Source: Liolophura sinensis (taxonomy: Eukaryota; Mollusca; Polyplacophora; Chitonida; Chitonidae). Taken from it: a stretch of 64,000 nucleotides of DNA. The position numbers and the translations under genes were made by a program. The notes beneath the pieces are model-generated. The model saw nothing but the letters and a program-made list of their open reading frames with translations, was not told the origin of the DNA and did not search any database. The stretch is taken from positions 12,434,706 to 12,498,705 of the forward strand of contig NC_088296.1 in assembly GCF_032854445.1 (NCBI RefSeq), given 5' to 3'. This document shows positions 25,466-38,665 of this stretch, one piece after another (the stretch's first letter is position 1; each line of letters opens with the position of its first letter).

Positions 25466-27640
25466 ACATCTTCATTTTAGGTCATATTTAACCTAGCCGA
25501 TTTTAATTATAGTATGAGGTGTTGATCCCACGTACTCGACCTATATACAACAATTATTTTCAAACTTACATCTATCATCGAAAAAACATATTGTATATCA
25601 TATTTACAACGCAATTTTGAGAGACTTTCGTATGATCATGTTCATGTTTTCCTCTGTTTTCATCTAGAGATAGAGCACGTGTCAAGCAAGTAGTGTATCC
25701 ATCACTGAGCACAACGCTGTATTTCTGAAACCTCTGCACAGCCGTGATTTAGTGAAGGTCCCCAGGGTGAACCACTTTGGTTAAAACTTTTATTATATGG
25801 TAGTAATATTATATGGTATTTGTAGTGAAACAGATTACAACTAATTGCTACTCGCCTTTCCGCCGTAGCTAAGCAATCAAGCCAAACAGACAACCACATA
25901 CATGTATTTAAAATAATGCAAACATGCTATCCGGAAAATGCCCTCTCAATTACAGCTGAATTATACCATCTTGAATGGCAAATAAATGCTTTACGTTTGG
26001 GGGTGAAGTTGCACGAACACCCAAGAACAGAACTGCTATACCATATTTCACATCTCATTTCCTGTCCTGTTAAATACCTATGTTAGTGCACGCGTTCAGC
26101 CGTAATGAATTTTATCCCTTTGTAATGCAAAAACTGAGGAACTCATTTTCCCAGGCAATAAATGTGAAACTAGAGTTTTGACCTGAAGGTGGAGATTAAA
26201 ATATTTGTTGCTTTCTTTTAATGGGAAAACAATTTACAGCACCAGTTCCAAATGGAATATGTAAGAAATAGTTTACAAATTTTAAATAGAACTGGAAAAA
26301 CTGAAGACAGAAGCGGTCCTCAGATTAAGCGGTATAGTGAAGATTAACCCTATTTTCATGTCATATAGGATATCCTACAATCATCAAGCACAATTCAAAA
26401 TAACCATGTAACACTGTTACTCAAACCACTTTGTAAATGACATACCTAATACTACATGTATTTACCTCATGTATGACCGGAGCAAACGTTTACATTAAAA
26501 TGATTTTGATCATTTGGTGATATCGAGAGTCGCATGCAGTACTTTAAACTTACCCTCACACTTATTTTGGAGAAAGACTCTCCGCCGACCGATATGGTTA
26601 ACCTAGTTTCCCTTTAACGTAATTTGGTAAATGGACTTAATGTCACAGTTTGTCCAGAGGGCTGTTGTGAGAGACGTTGTTAATCCAGGGTTAGAAACTG
26701 TAATCACGAACTATAGTCAATGTCCAAAAAATAACACGCAGAGAAAATTCATTAGTTTGTTTGTCAAAGTTGAAATTTTAACCAGTTAGGCGAGAGTAAA
26801 TTAGTAGCTGCGGACCTACAGCAGAATTTCCGGGTTTATTGGCATGCGTTGTTTAGCGTCTTGACCGGTCATCGGCACGTGTCTGAACTACGATGCACTC
26901 TGCTCAATGAATGATTGGAATAAACCACAAGTCGGCGAATAAACATTTCTAGTAAATATGGCAACATAATGCCTTGTGGGCACGGACTATGGCTAAAAGC
27001 GAGCCCTTGTCCTATCCAGAGATGAGGCTCCATCTGCTCTGGAAGACCTCTCCAAATATTTAGTCTCAATTGGCACTCGTCGGCTTTTGTCAGTTCCTCA
27101 CAGCTCCAGAGCGATGTCAGCGATAGCCCGCGGGCGTAATCCCGCTCCTCGCGGAATCGGACTTTCCGCACTCTGAATAGGTCCGGCTATTAGACGTACC
27201 CGATGTAAAAGGTTTCGACAGTCAAAAGCGATTTGATGTTTGAACATGGCTTTTGTCGCCATTTCTGCTTAAGCGCTATGTAATTCCTGTCGAAGGCGTA
27301 TGATCTGAGATCTGGAAGACGAGGGTTTAATCTCATGACCAGATCAAAGAATGCTGTTTAAAATGTGTGGTAAATTAACGAACTGGGCGCAGTTGTTCAA
27401 AACTGGTTTAAGACCTAATACCAGATTTAAATTTAAGCCAAGTCTTCAATTTTGTACTTAGTGTAACAAAAATAGTATACCAGTATATTGAACGTGAACT
27501 AAAACTGCTGCTGTTATACTTTGGAGAAATGCATTGGCTGCAGAGTTTGGATAAAATTTTAAATATAAAATCTGACTTAATACCGGTATTAGCTAATAGG
27601 GCCTACACTTTCGAACAACTAGGCCCTGAATCGTTGAATG
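25466..27640. other. About 2.2 kb of unique DNA
   Basis: No repeat, SINE or recognisable exon. A B-box-like GAGGGTTTAATCTC near 27322 stands alone. Confidence 0.4.
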
Positions 27641-27979
27641 ATTGATCAGCCAGATATGTATTGATTGAATTATTGATTGCCTGAATGATTGATTTAATTA
27701 ATTGATTAAGATTGATTAAATTGTACCTATCAAACTACTAAAGATTGGTTGAATGATTGATTGATCGATTGATGGATTGATTGATTGATTGATTGATTGA
27801 TGGATGGATGGATGGATGGATGGATGGATGGATGGATGGATGGATGGATGGATTGATTGATTGATTGATTGATGGATGGATGGATGGATGGATGGATGGA
27901 TGGATGGATGGATGGGTTGATTGATTGATGGATGGATTGATTGATGGATTGATTGATGGATTGATTGATGGATTGATTA
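27641..27979. repeat. Tetranucleotide (GATT/GATG)n array
   Basis: The core at about 27744-27979 alternates homogeneous blocks of TGAT and TGGA units (TTGA block, TGGA block, TTGA block, TGGA block, then mixed). More degenerate GATT-type sequence extends left to about 27641. The block pattern indicates two rounds of expansion of a mutated unit. The 94-codon minus frame (Ser-Ile-Asn-Gln/His-Pro repeat) is spurious. Confidence 0.95.
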
Positions 27980-29344
27980 GTATATGAACAAATAATCGCT
28001 GGATTGAGTAGCAAGTTCTACAGCTTATATAACCCTTCTCTTACAAATTCTATAAAAGTTTATTGAAAGATCGATTCTAACATGCTTAAGAATTGTTGTA
28101 CACAAACTGTATTGATCAGCTATTGGTTATTGATTGACTGATTAGTGTATTGGTTAATTCCATGTAGCTTCATGTTGCTTCAATACAGAGAGAAACTCTT
28201 AATTAGGAAAGAAGCTTTAGCCAAATATAAACAAACAAACAATTCTTTACTTAGCGGCTAAAACATGTATACCTGGAACCTTTGAGATAGTACTGAAGAG
28301 AAGCCTTATATATCTAGCTAGTGCGAATAGCTACAGGAGCCATTAAGTCTGTTTAACTGGCGAGTGTATTCTTTTTTTTTTTTGCTGCCTGACCATACAA
28401 AGTATATGAAAAATTCTGCTGTTTTTAAAAAATGTCTTAAAATGTAAAATCACAACCGAGGTTCTCTGGTCAGACTGAATTTTTGTGGGACGAAAACAAG
28501 CTGTGTTCACTTATTTATTTACGGCGATGAAATTAATAATGAAACTTACAATTTCTTCACATTAGTCCGCACATAAGCCCAAATTAAAAACCTCACCATA
28601 ATGCTCACTTTTTTAGAACCAGAAGTTGACATTTTGAACCATTTGGTCTAAGATAACAATTACAAATTGTGATTTCTAGACAAGACAATAAACCCTAAAA
28701 TCACATTTGAAATTTTGACTCAAGTCAGAAATGTGTCTGTCAATCGGCAGATTGCAGTTTCTCGAAAAACAAAGCAAGTTCATAAATTCAGGAATTGTCA
28801 TGCACATGTTGTAGTCCATCCCTAGTGTAAGCTTCGGCGCATTCGAGTGTACGGTATGTGCCCCATGCCCCCAACTCAGGACATTATGAGCCAGAACTGC
28901 ATCGCCGACAGGTGCGGTCACACTCGTACCTTTCGTCCTTTCCGTGTAAGACATGTGACCTGGTCACCCACATTCTCCAGGCGGAGTTTCTAACACTCAT
29001 TTATATAATTCCGCATTAATGAATTAATGAACACATCATCCAGCAAGATATGTGAGTTGCGTACACGAAATGATAGCAACCCTGGTGTTATTAACTGTGG
29101 TATGCTTTTTTGCGTGACTAATGTGGGATAGTCTTAATCTAAATATTCAGGCATGCATGCGGGGGTGATGGTTATTAGCCTTGGGAATGCGAACATGAAT
29201 CTACATTGCAGCCGACGTTCTTTTCGTAACATTGTTGCCAACAACGCTCTCTCCTGTCCGCAGTGTGTACAGAACTGAGACCTCAAGGGTGTTTTGTCAA
29301 ACAATTATGATATGAGTATAACAGCTTCGGGTTTTTATTATATG
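27980..29344. other. Unstructured DNA
   Basis: A T10-12 run at about 28371-28383. No other feature recognised. Confidence 0.35.
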
Positions 29345-29685
29345 TATACTTTGCATTACAAATTTTGTGGCATCCTGAAGTATAGTGTGCACAGCAATTA
29401 TATACTGCATAATAAGTATGGGTACGTAACCAGCATGGTTTGACATGGAAATATGTTCTGCACAGTAACTATATTTTGCAGAACACGTGTGGCTTGCGTA
29501 ACAAATGTGGTCTGCATAATATTTATAGTTTGCATAACAAGTATGGTTTGCATAACAAGTATGGTTTGCATCACAAGTATGATTTGCATAACAAGTATGG
29601 TTTGCATAACAGGTATGGTTTGCAGATTAGGCATAGTTTACCCGTTGCATAGTAGATATGGTTTGCATAATCAATTTTTGAAGGC
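29345..29685. repeat. 18-bp degenerate minisatellite, about 18 copies
   Basis: The unit TATGGTTTGCATAACAAG is clear at 29527-29615 and degenerates outward on both sides. The left part can be followed in 16-18-base steps back to TATACTTTGCATTACAAA at 29345-29362. The best units lie in the middle. Short frames on all strands (YGLHNK-type and VMQTIL-type repeats) follow from the 18-bp period. Confidence 0.88.
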
Positions 29686-31285
29686 ATAATCAGTAAAATC
29701 AGTGCTTCATACAATAAAAAAGTATTTGAAATAACTTGGTCGTTGACAAGTTTACAAGAGTAAATATGCACAGTTCAATAAATGAAATTTTCAAAATAAC
29801 AACTACAAAAGAGAAGTAGCCGTAACAGAATACAAAATTTGTAATCTTTCTGATTGAAAGCACTTTAGGTGCAAGTTGTTCTTTTTGACAATTTGCGTTC
29901 TCGAAGGTGTATGACAAAAGTCAAACGGTGTCAAATAGGACAAATGTGACTTCCAGCGAGAAAATTAGGTATTTTCTGATCTTTCAAGATCTGGAATCTG
30001 CTTTTGTATAAGGTACAAACTCCATATCAACCAAGCCTTATCGGCCAAACAAAGGTAATCGACGGTTATCACGATGTCACGTCGTCAAAATGCCGCGTCC
30101 ATCTTAGACACTGCAATATCGTGACTTACATGCACCCACGCCCCCACACACGAAAACGGACTCGGCCCACTGACTAAAGGACTTAGCTTAGGAGCGCCAG
30201 AGGATCTGCGAATGATTCAGGCCGAAAATTACACCTTATTTATTATAGATAATAATCAATATTAATTCTGCTCCAGTGAGTGCCATATTAGTCTCAAACA
30301 CGACTGCGCCGCCCGGGGCGACGTAAAGGCGATATGATTAGGGGGTAAAATTGAGACAAATCCAGCGAAGGTCAAACTAAGAGAGACTCCTTGATCTTAA
30401 CGGGTGGGGCCGCGGTGAGAGATTAGGGGTCGAGCGGAGGTCCCAGCGAACGTCATTTAATGTTCAGCACCGACGCAAGGACAGATGCTATAATGTTATG
30501 ATGCTAAGGGAACTTGTTTTGCATCATTTCTGAAAGCTCGTCGTGGAGTCTCACGCGTATAATAGTGGAAAGGAATTTCCGAATATATTTCGAAATTCCA
30601 AATAATAAGCTACACAGGATGTGCTCCACTGAGAAGCATGAGCTGTAATCACTTTAACATTAGCGTCGAACTTGCATACACATTTTTGTGTACCTACAAT
30701 TCAACTTCGTTACCAAATTGTCTGCCTGTGATGCTCATATGTGTTAACATCGGACAGAACAGTCCACATTTACTTTTTGATTCCTTCATGTCCAGTACAG
30801 CTTATGTACGATTGTAGCAGTACTGGAATCACCAGAACTGCCTATTGTATTGAAATGCTGGGATTATACAATCTAATTATATGCAGAGTATGAATATGTA
30901 AAGAATATGTACTATGAAATTAGCAAAACCGATAACTAGAATTATTATACCCCATAGGGCAATTCTCGATTTCCATTGGTCGAGAGACGGTCACATGATA
31001 TTCCGCAAAACATGATGTACAACTATCTCGCGCCCCAAGGAATGCAACGTCATGCTCACAAAGTATTATCACACGTTCACTAGGCAATATCCAACGATCT
31101 CGTGCTAATATCCAACGATCAAGTGAATTTAATTCCACAGCAGTTATCTCCCTTTGAGAGCTCTCTGACGTCTGCTTGTTCGTAGAGTAAACAACAGGAC
31201 GGTGGTTATAGCTCCCTCATCGACGTACAAATTCGGCGATTTAAAGTACAGCTCGAAAAGGTACTGTTCTTTCGGTGTAATGAAA
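29686..31285. other. Unstructured DNA
   Basis: No tandem or dispersed repeat recognised. The stretch at 30300-30480 is slightly richer in GC but shows no exon. Confidence 0.35.
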
Positions 31286-31361
31286 CATATGTCAGGAATT
31301 GTCAGTTCTTGACAAGTTACATGAATTATCACTTCTGTCGAGCTGACAATTCCTGATGTCC
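31286..31361. ncRNA. Hairpin resembling a miRNA precursor
   Basis: TCAGGAATTGTCAG at about 31292-31305 is perfectly complementary to CTGACAATTCCTGA in the second arm (about 31344-31357). The stem continues with a G-U-compatible position, two more pairs, a small bulge and GACA/TGTC, and on the other side ACAT/ATGT across a 3-base bulge. Total stem is about 21-25 bp with a loop of about 20 nt, which is pre-miRNA size. The arms match no miRNA I remember. It could instead be a chance or transposon-derived inverted repeat, and strand is undetermined. Confidence 0.3.
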
Positions 31362-32732
31362 CACCCCACAGCATGCATTAGGCCTATCCGTACAATATTA
31401 AATATATGTGACCAACCGAACAGAATAGATGTCTGTAGCACTGTGTATGCATTAACAGCATAAAGGCTAGAGTCATAATAGGATGCAAATACATTTGCCT
31501 TTGTATTTAGGACAAGCCCGGCTTTAAGGCTATTTGTTTTATTGAGGACGCCCGTATATTATGATATGATTGCTTGAACGGACACAAGCGTGCTTGCACT
31601 GAGTGAGAGTACATTGTCATGCTATCTTTGCTTTAGCCATAACCTTAAACTCTCCTTCAGGATCACAAGCAAGCAGTTTAGTAGACTTGTTTATGACAGT
31701 GCTGTACTCAAGGTTAATACCGATTTCAACAGATACGTGTCGAGGATTTCTCAGTTTCCCCAAAACAGTGGCGGCGTTGCTTCATCTATCAATGTCGTTC
31801 ATACAGTATAAGAAACCACGAAATATAACATGGCGTATGTATTAGTCATCCTGATATACTCGGTAGGGTATCACTATCTTTTATTGAGCATTATCTCCTC
31901 TCTAAACCCGTTAATGGCGAATTTGTCGCAATGATGTATCAGACAGAATCCTTCCTTAACAGCTAGAGTGGTACGATAAGCATGGCTATCAGAAACATCC
32001 ATTGTCAAAACCATTAATAACCCAGGAATAATCGCATGTCTTATAACTTACCGATTGGAAGACATCCAGCTCTTCTGGAATGGAGACAGATAAGGTCGGT
32101 TTGACTAAAATGATTGGTGTCAAGCCAAGAAGTCCCAAATACCCTCTTTACAGTGCTTGTCATGCCCATTTTAGTTATTTTAGGTATTCTGTGAAATGTT
32201 TTGTGTACATATAATAAACGATAAATAATACATTTCAGTAATCATCTTGGTGAAATACAACACCACTCTGCTCTTTTATATTGATCGCAAAAGTAAAATA
32301 ACTCGATTATGGAGACCCATTAATTACTCAACGACATTTTTTGAGAGATCATCGCAAAAAAGCGCTGGCCACTCAAAAGGCTTAACGTCCGCTTATTTTA
32401 ACCACGAACGAACCCATCAGTTGACCAGTAAACAATTCTATTGGTCGAGCCACGCGCATGGCTAATGAGGAGGATCCGGTGTGTAATATCACCAGAGTTG
32501 TTGACAGTACGTTAACTGTAATCCGAACACACCTTCCATTATAATCACCTTGTCAATTATTCATAGAGTCATAATATTTGTTTGGGTCCCAAACGATCGC
32601 CTTCTATGGTGTACGCCAGCCAGCGCTTTTGTTCAATAGATCAACATGTGACTTAAGACACGTATAGTCTAGAGGGGGAACTCAGCACAACTACGAACAT
32701 TTCAGAGAAGCGGTAGGGGACATTTCTACGTC
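31362..32732. other. Unstructured DNA
   Basis: No feature recognised. Confidence 0.35.
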
Positions 32733-33175
32733 ATACTGAAATCAACATTGCTTTCGTTCGTGGAGTGAAGTTTGCATTTTAATGGTATTTGACAACAATA
32801 TTTCCATTGCCGTGTGTATATTGTACTTTAATGGTGAATTGAAATCATGTTACTTTCGCTGTACACGGAAAATTGATAGCAATATTACTTCGCTCTGCGT
32901 GAATCACAGTTTACGTTGTCACCAATATTACAAATATTTTCCATAAATCGTATTTCTCGTCATGTATTGAAAACAATGTTACTTTTGCTATCCGTAAATC
33001 GTATTTTACAGAACACTGAATCAATATTAATTTGACTCTCTGCAGATAGTATTTTCACGGCGTACTGAAATCACATTTTTTTTTGCTCTTTGTATAACAA
33101 CAACATTTTACAGCACACTGAAGCCAATATAAATTTAGGTCTCTACAACTCGCAATGTTACGGTACGATAAAAAT
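32733..33175. repeat. Decayed tandem array, about 50-bp period
   Basis: A motif of the form TACTGAAATCAATRTTACTTT - CGCTCT - GTAAATCGTATTTTACGG recurs at about 32734, 32833, 32965, 33013, 33064 and 33117, with the last four spaced by about 50 bases. Similarity between units is only moderate, so this is an old satellite. Confidence 0.65.
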
Positions 33176-33183
33176 ATTAATGT

Positions 33184-33490
33184 CTGACTCACTGATTGAC
33201 TGACCGACTAATTGACATCGCAACAGACTGAATGCATGGGTAACGTCTGACCAAATCACGTGCGTACGAAAGATTCGCTTGTGGGAAATCACCATCACTG
33301 GTCAACTAATTGAATATCTCACTCACTGATGGATTGAGTGACTGATTGACATCGCAAAAGACTGACTCGCCGACTGAATGACAAATTGACTCGGAGAATT
33401 TGACTGACTCACTCACAGACTCACTCACTGAGTTTCAGGCTGGCTGACTGGTTGTATGAAAAACTGACTGGTTAAAGAGAGAATGTGACT
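33184..33490. repeat. Degenerate (GACT/TGAC)n-rich tract
   Basis: Clusters of GACTGA, GACTCACTGA and TGATTGAC words over 300 bp with no fixed longer period. A second tract of the same kind is at 35215-35490. Confidence 0.7.
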
Positions 33491-34255
33491 GACAGACTTG
33501 ATTTACGGGGTCACTAATTCTGTACGATTCAACTGGCTCACTATAACTTCATGTCGCTGACCGATGAGTCACATGTCACAATATCAGAAATCAGTCAGGT
33601 CATTCCTCAACAAAAGACGGCTAAGCACAGCTTTATTCTCTATCGATCGAGTCAAATCAAATCATATATATCTTGGGCAGAATAAGTTCGTACATGAGCG
33701 GTTATAAATGATGTTTTTTTTATGATAATGAATTGGTATATGGCTTTCAAGGGCGATGACACGGACTTGCAGTGATACATTCAGTCTAGACTACATATAT
33801 ATGCTGACTATAACACACTATACTATTGGCCTATCCATGTCGAAAAGACGCAGAGTCTGTATACGTATGTAAACTTAATAGCTTTGTATGTGCGGGAAAC
33901 CAACAGCGGGATATCCTTTCCAACAAAATGTGTATTCAGGTTTACAGCTAAAACAGGAATCGCCAAAAACTGTAGAATCATCCCTGTTTATATGGTATAC
34001 AAATTTTAGAGACGTCTAGCTTAGTTATATACTAAGATGGTAACTAAATCACAGCACGTGATACATATCAAACAGAGTGCGGCTGCGCCTTGAAGTCAGG
34101 TCGTTTGCCAGATATCTGACGAAGAGGGGTGGTCTTACACCGAATTCCTCCACCAAAAAGCTGACCTCCAACTTCTATAAGGCGTTAAAGAATAAATCCA
34201 AGAAGTCAGTAAACAAATCGCATGGAAAAGGCCATCCTATACTTTAATTCCCTCG

Positions 34256-34690
34256 GAATCTACTGTTTTACTCCACCCATTTAAGCCCATAACCCTAGGA
34301 ATTCACTGGTTTCCTCCACCCATTCAAGCACATAACCCTCAGAATCTACTGGTTTCCTCCACCCATTCAAGCACATAACCCTCAGAATCTACTGGTTTCC
34401 TCCACCCATTCAAGCACATAACCCTCAGAATCTACTGGTTTCCTCCACCCATTTAAGCCCATAACCCTCAGAATCTACTGGTTTCCTCCACCCATTCAAG
34501 CACATAACTCCAGCAACCTACTTGTTTTTTTCCCACCCATTAGCCACTCAATCTACTTGGTTCCCTCCACTTCATTCCGTTCCTTTACCCATAATCCCTT
34601 CGTATCCACTTCGTTCCTGTATCCACAAACCCTCTGTATTCACTTTGTTTCCTGTGGCCATAAAGCCACAAACCCTCTGAATTTGTTTAC
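34256..34690. repeat. 43-bp minisatellite, about 6 clear copies plus decaying ones
   Basis: The unit AATCTACTGGTTTCCTCCAC then CCATTCAAGCACATAACCCTCAG restarts every 43 bases at about 34341, 34384, 34427 and 34470. The copies at 34384-34470 are identical or nearly so. The array decays rightward through CTACTTGTTTTTTTCCCACC and ATCCACTTCGTTCC-type units to about 34690. Confidence 0.93.
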
Positions 34691-35214
34691 TTTCGTCCAT
34701 AAACCGTGAAGTGAAATAACTTTTAATACACCGTAAAACATCCATGTGATAATTGAACATAAAACACTTTCCCGCTAAACGGTTTTTTTTCAGTAAAGGC
34801 TATGGTGACGCTTCAACATCAGAGGATAACTGAAAATGTACTTTAAGGAATGGAACACAAGAAATAATGTTATGATAAACTGCTGTAATTGAATGCACAC
34901 AATACAGCGCCATTTTGGAACTCTGTATCCTTTTCACAACAGCATTCTCAAATGACCATCCCACATCTACTCACGTGTACGTGTCACATGAAGACATAAC
35001 TGATGACACGGTGTACCGTGAGGTGTGAGTTAGTGCGAGATACAGTAAGATGGATGGCCAATGTTGCGGCTGCCGTGTCAGATTGGATGGGTGTTAAAAC
35101 GCACGTCAGTTCTTCTGCGCTACAGGGTCATTAGTGTAGACGGTGTTTTACCTTATACTCTCTGATCATTTGTTCCAGTTCAAAGTTAATCACGGATTTG
35201 GCAAGAAAATTGAC
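34691..35214. other. Unstructured DNA
   Basis: Short spacer with no feature recognised. Confidence 0.35.
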
Positions 35215-35490
35215 TGGATTATAGACAGACAGACTGGCTGAATGACCGACTGACTGACTGATTGCCTGAATATATGACTGAATTAGTGAGTGACTGACTT
35301 AGACAGATTAGCTGAGTGACTAAATGACTGAATGAATGAATGACACCCTGACTGACAGACTGATTGAATATCTGAGAGATTGGCTGAACGGGGTCTGAAT
35401 GAATGAATGGGGGTTGAATGAATGAATGACAGTCTCACTGACTGACTGGGTAACAGAATGACTGATCAAGTGTCTTCCTAACTGACAGAT
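35215..35490. repeat. Second degenerate (GACT/GAAT)n-rich tract
   Basis: GACAGACAGACTGGCTGAAT, GACTGACTGACTGATTG and GAATGAATGAATG blocks. Same style as 33184-33490 but no alignable higher-order unit. Confidence 0.7.
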
Positions 35491-36436
35491 TGATAGAGAC
35501 TATGGCTAAAAGAAAAATTTATATTTAAAGCCTTGAACACTCAGTCATTACGCTATTACATCGTTAGGTAACATTTGCGTCTGGGTAAACATAAGATGTA
35601 AGATAAGTACTGGTAAAACGATACCCAAAAATTTTAAAGTTTGAATCGTTAACAAAAGCTAACATCGGTTTTAAGGGGAATTCAATACTCGTTTAACGTT
35701 CGCGATTCAAGGAAAGGAAAAGACTGCATAAGGTTTCCTAAGACGAGTTCCCCATTCAATCCTGTCGGTGTCTGGCTGCGTTTGGATTAACAGCCAATTC
35801 TGTCAAATCATTTTACGTATTCTTGAACACTTTGTAAATCAATCCGCGATCTAACCAAAGCAGAAAGCTGTTACTGTTTAGATTTTTTTTCTGATTTTTT
35901 TTCTGTGGCTCAAGTTCTAGCATCAAATTGAGTAATTTTATGCTACCTTGCAACTGCATTAGGTCTAACCGTATCAAATATCTTCTTTTTATTTTTTTTT
36001 TAAAGAACAAGGCCTCGTTTTGGCTCGCGAAGAAATTTACAATTTAAGCAATGCTTTGCGAACGTGAAATGAGAAGAGGTTAGGGTTTTGCTGTTTTTTT
36101 TAATTCTGAGGGCCAAAAATTAGAAACTTTATGCGTGTATATATGTTGTATTCAGACTAATTAGCGGATAACAGCCTCGGGTTGCGTTAAATATGATAAT
36201 TATCTTGTGTTAAAGTATATAATAACGGATCATGTGGCAAAGACCATATGTCATCATGCCTGATATACAGGGATGCGGGGCAAAATCTTGTCATAAACAA
36301 TGGGCCTTTGACCTGGGCGGACAGGCCCATCTAACTTGAGCGTGTTTTTTGACAATATCCCAGTACATGAACCGTACTAATTTTCCATATTTCTAAGGCA
36401 TATATTTCATATTTGGTAGTGGAGCATGGTTGCGTA
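35491..36436. other. Unstructured DNA with T-runs
   Basis: Short T-runs at about 35883-35901 and 35990-36002. No exon or SINE. Confidence 0.35.
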
Positions 36437-36765
36437 ATTAACCTGTTTGAATTTCAATAGCAAGAACATGAGCCTGGGGCGTGGGTTCAATCCCGTCCTG
36501 CGGCAGAGAAGTTGTAGATTTCCCAGCTCTCAATGTTCGGGGGGGGCCTTCGAACGATGGGGCCGATTAAGCACTCTAACGTTTACTGAAAACCAAATAT
36601 TTTCCACCGATACTGTGTTCATGTCTGTATGTCACAAATGAAAAAGTTCGTCAGTAACTTGCTAAATTGCGGTGGTTTATCACCGGCACTTCGGTTTGCT
36701 CCACTCATAAAAATGACCGCCAAGGTACCAGAGAAAAATATTGTAAACTTATGTATATGTACATT
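36437..36765 (+). mobile_element. Second-family tRNA-derived SINE, degraded
   Basis: A B-box-like GTGGGTTCAATCCCG lies at about 36481-36495. About 150 bp downstream come AAAGTTCGTCAGTAACTTGC, GGTGGTTTATCACCGG, CACTTCGGTTTGCTCC and CATAAAAATGACCGCC, the same order as in the copy at 61311-61455. The end is eroded (GAGAAAAATATTGTAAAC). The head-to-body join is inferred. Confidence 0.55.
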
Positions 36766-38620
36766 TTCGCAGACAGAACAGAACTATAAATGATACCAAG
36801 TTCCAATCCAGCCCTGCGTTATTTTTTTTTTTTCAGATAGCTAAACTCAGAAACATCTCATCCTATCAGAACATATTTGTTAATCTCCCAGTTACTTTTC
36901 TTTTGTAGGCTAAATCGTACAGATAAAGACGAAATCGCACCCCAATCTAACAAGCTTGCAGTTAAAGTGGTCAGAAAGTTCGATCCGTTCAATACACACG
37001 TGCATAAACATGAAAGGTGAAAGCATAAGCCGTATAACCATAAACGATGGATGTATTGCTACAAGTAGCACTGAGATAAGAAAGAGGCAAGGTGAAATGC
37101 CGCCTTAAGAAAAGCTTCGAATTCAGTGGTACATGTATTAAGGACGTGGTCATAACTACGTCATCACAAACGTCACAGTATGTCGTCATAGCTGCCAAAG
37201 TTGAGCAAACGCACACTATTCCTAACTATAATAACGGTAGAACGTGTGCTCCTCTACACAGAGCATAACGAATGTGATAACTGCTCAAGGATAATACAAG
37301 ACTGCACGCTTATTGACCACATCGGATAGATGGTCCCAACAGGCGCAGCAGCATTGCATACACCCTGCTATTAGGCCTACGAAGCTGAATATATCTCGAT
37401 GAGAGATTTGTTTCAGTTTCTTAGGAATCTACGTTTTTGCTCCCCCGTCTAAATATTGATACTGAGCCCACTTTCTAAATCAATTTTTCATTGCTTTTAC
37501 TGCCCATTAATCGTTAGATTCCGAACCAACGTCCTGCACAAGCAAACAAAGAATTGAGAAAGTATAGAAAGTAAGAAATTACGACGGATTCAGGTAAAGA
37601 CTAACAGTCAACAGGTTTTAATGATTCCCGAAAGACGCAAGGAATGTTAATTGTAGGCGTTTAAAATTAATTAGTATCTAATCTAGTTAGTATCGGCATA
37701 CTAGTAATATTAGTTGTTATTAATCGATATTTGTGCATTAGTTGATCGTTGATTTCAAATGTTCAAATATATATCCAACGTGATATTATTTCATACAATT
37801 CAAAGCCAAAAATACATCTTTAGGCGACTTTTATTTAACATCGTCTTCGGTTCACACGACGAGTGACGAATGTTCTAATCACATTTCTGGCAATATTCTA
37901 ATCCATCGCCAAATCTAAAACAATAGCGCCAGACACTCGGCCAAAACGCAGACTAGGTCGCGAGTGGAGGATAAATCTGGTTACACCAAAACCTGAACTG
38001 TTACACGGGGTCACGGTGAAATAAATAAAAGTGGAACAGGCGCGCTCTGAGATTTCGCTCGACAACATCCGTCCACTTAAGTTAAGGAAATCTGGCAGAA
38101 AACCGGGTCATTTCTAGGCTTTCCCGAGCACTTCTGAACTCGCCTTGCTGTATAACCCGTCATATATACATATACAAGCTGCTGTGTGTAAACACAGAAA
38201 TAGTGCTACACTTAAAGGCTTAACGTCATAACTTAGTATTTTGGACTTGGCTGTGTGAGATTTAACTAAAATGTATAGCTGTGCGTCTTGAAACAGAATA
38301 GCTTAAGCTGAATTGAGTTAAGTTATACAGCGATGCACGAGGACATTATCACTGGTATCTGGTTTCGTATGACCCATGTAATAACAAGGCCTCTTGACAG
38401 TTTTATTTCAGTCAGGGCGCGATTCCAAGTTTTTATGCCAACACTTAATTGTAACAATGGGCACGCCCGTTAGTAGAGTGACTTGAAAGTGCTTCAGTAA
38501 ATAAAATACAGTCAATACCTAAAATGCCTTTATAGGTGGAATATAGAATCTGATTTTGAGTGTCTTAAAAAAGAGAGCGGTGCGACAAGGAGAGAAATGT
38601 GGCGTAAGGACCGATGTTTT
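36766..38620. other. Unstructured DNA
   Basis: No feature recognised in about 1.85 kb. Confidence 0.35.
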
Positions 38621-38665
38621 TATACACCGATCATTTAGATATACACCGATCATTTAGATATACAT
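38621..38665. repeat. 19-bp duplication
   Basis: TATACACCGATCATTTAGA occurs at 38621 and 38640, followed by a partial third start. Confidence 0.9.

Noticed and set aside
27730-28014. Ser-Ile-Asn-Gln repeat protein frame
   Set aside because: Produced by the tetranucleotide array; no start or splice context.
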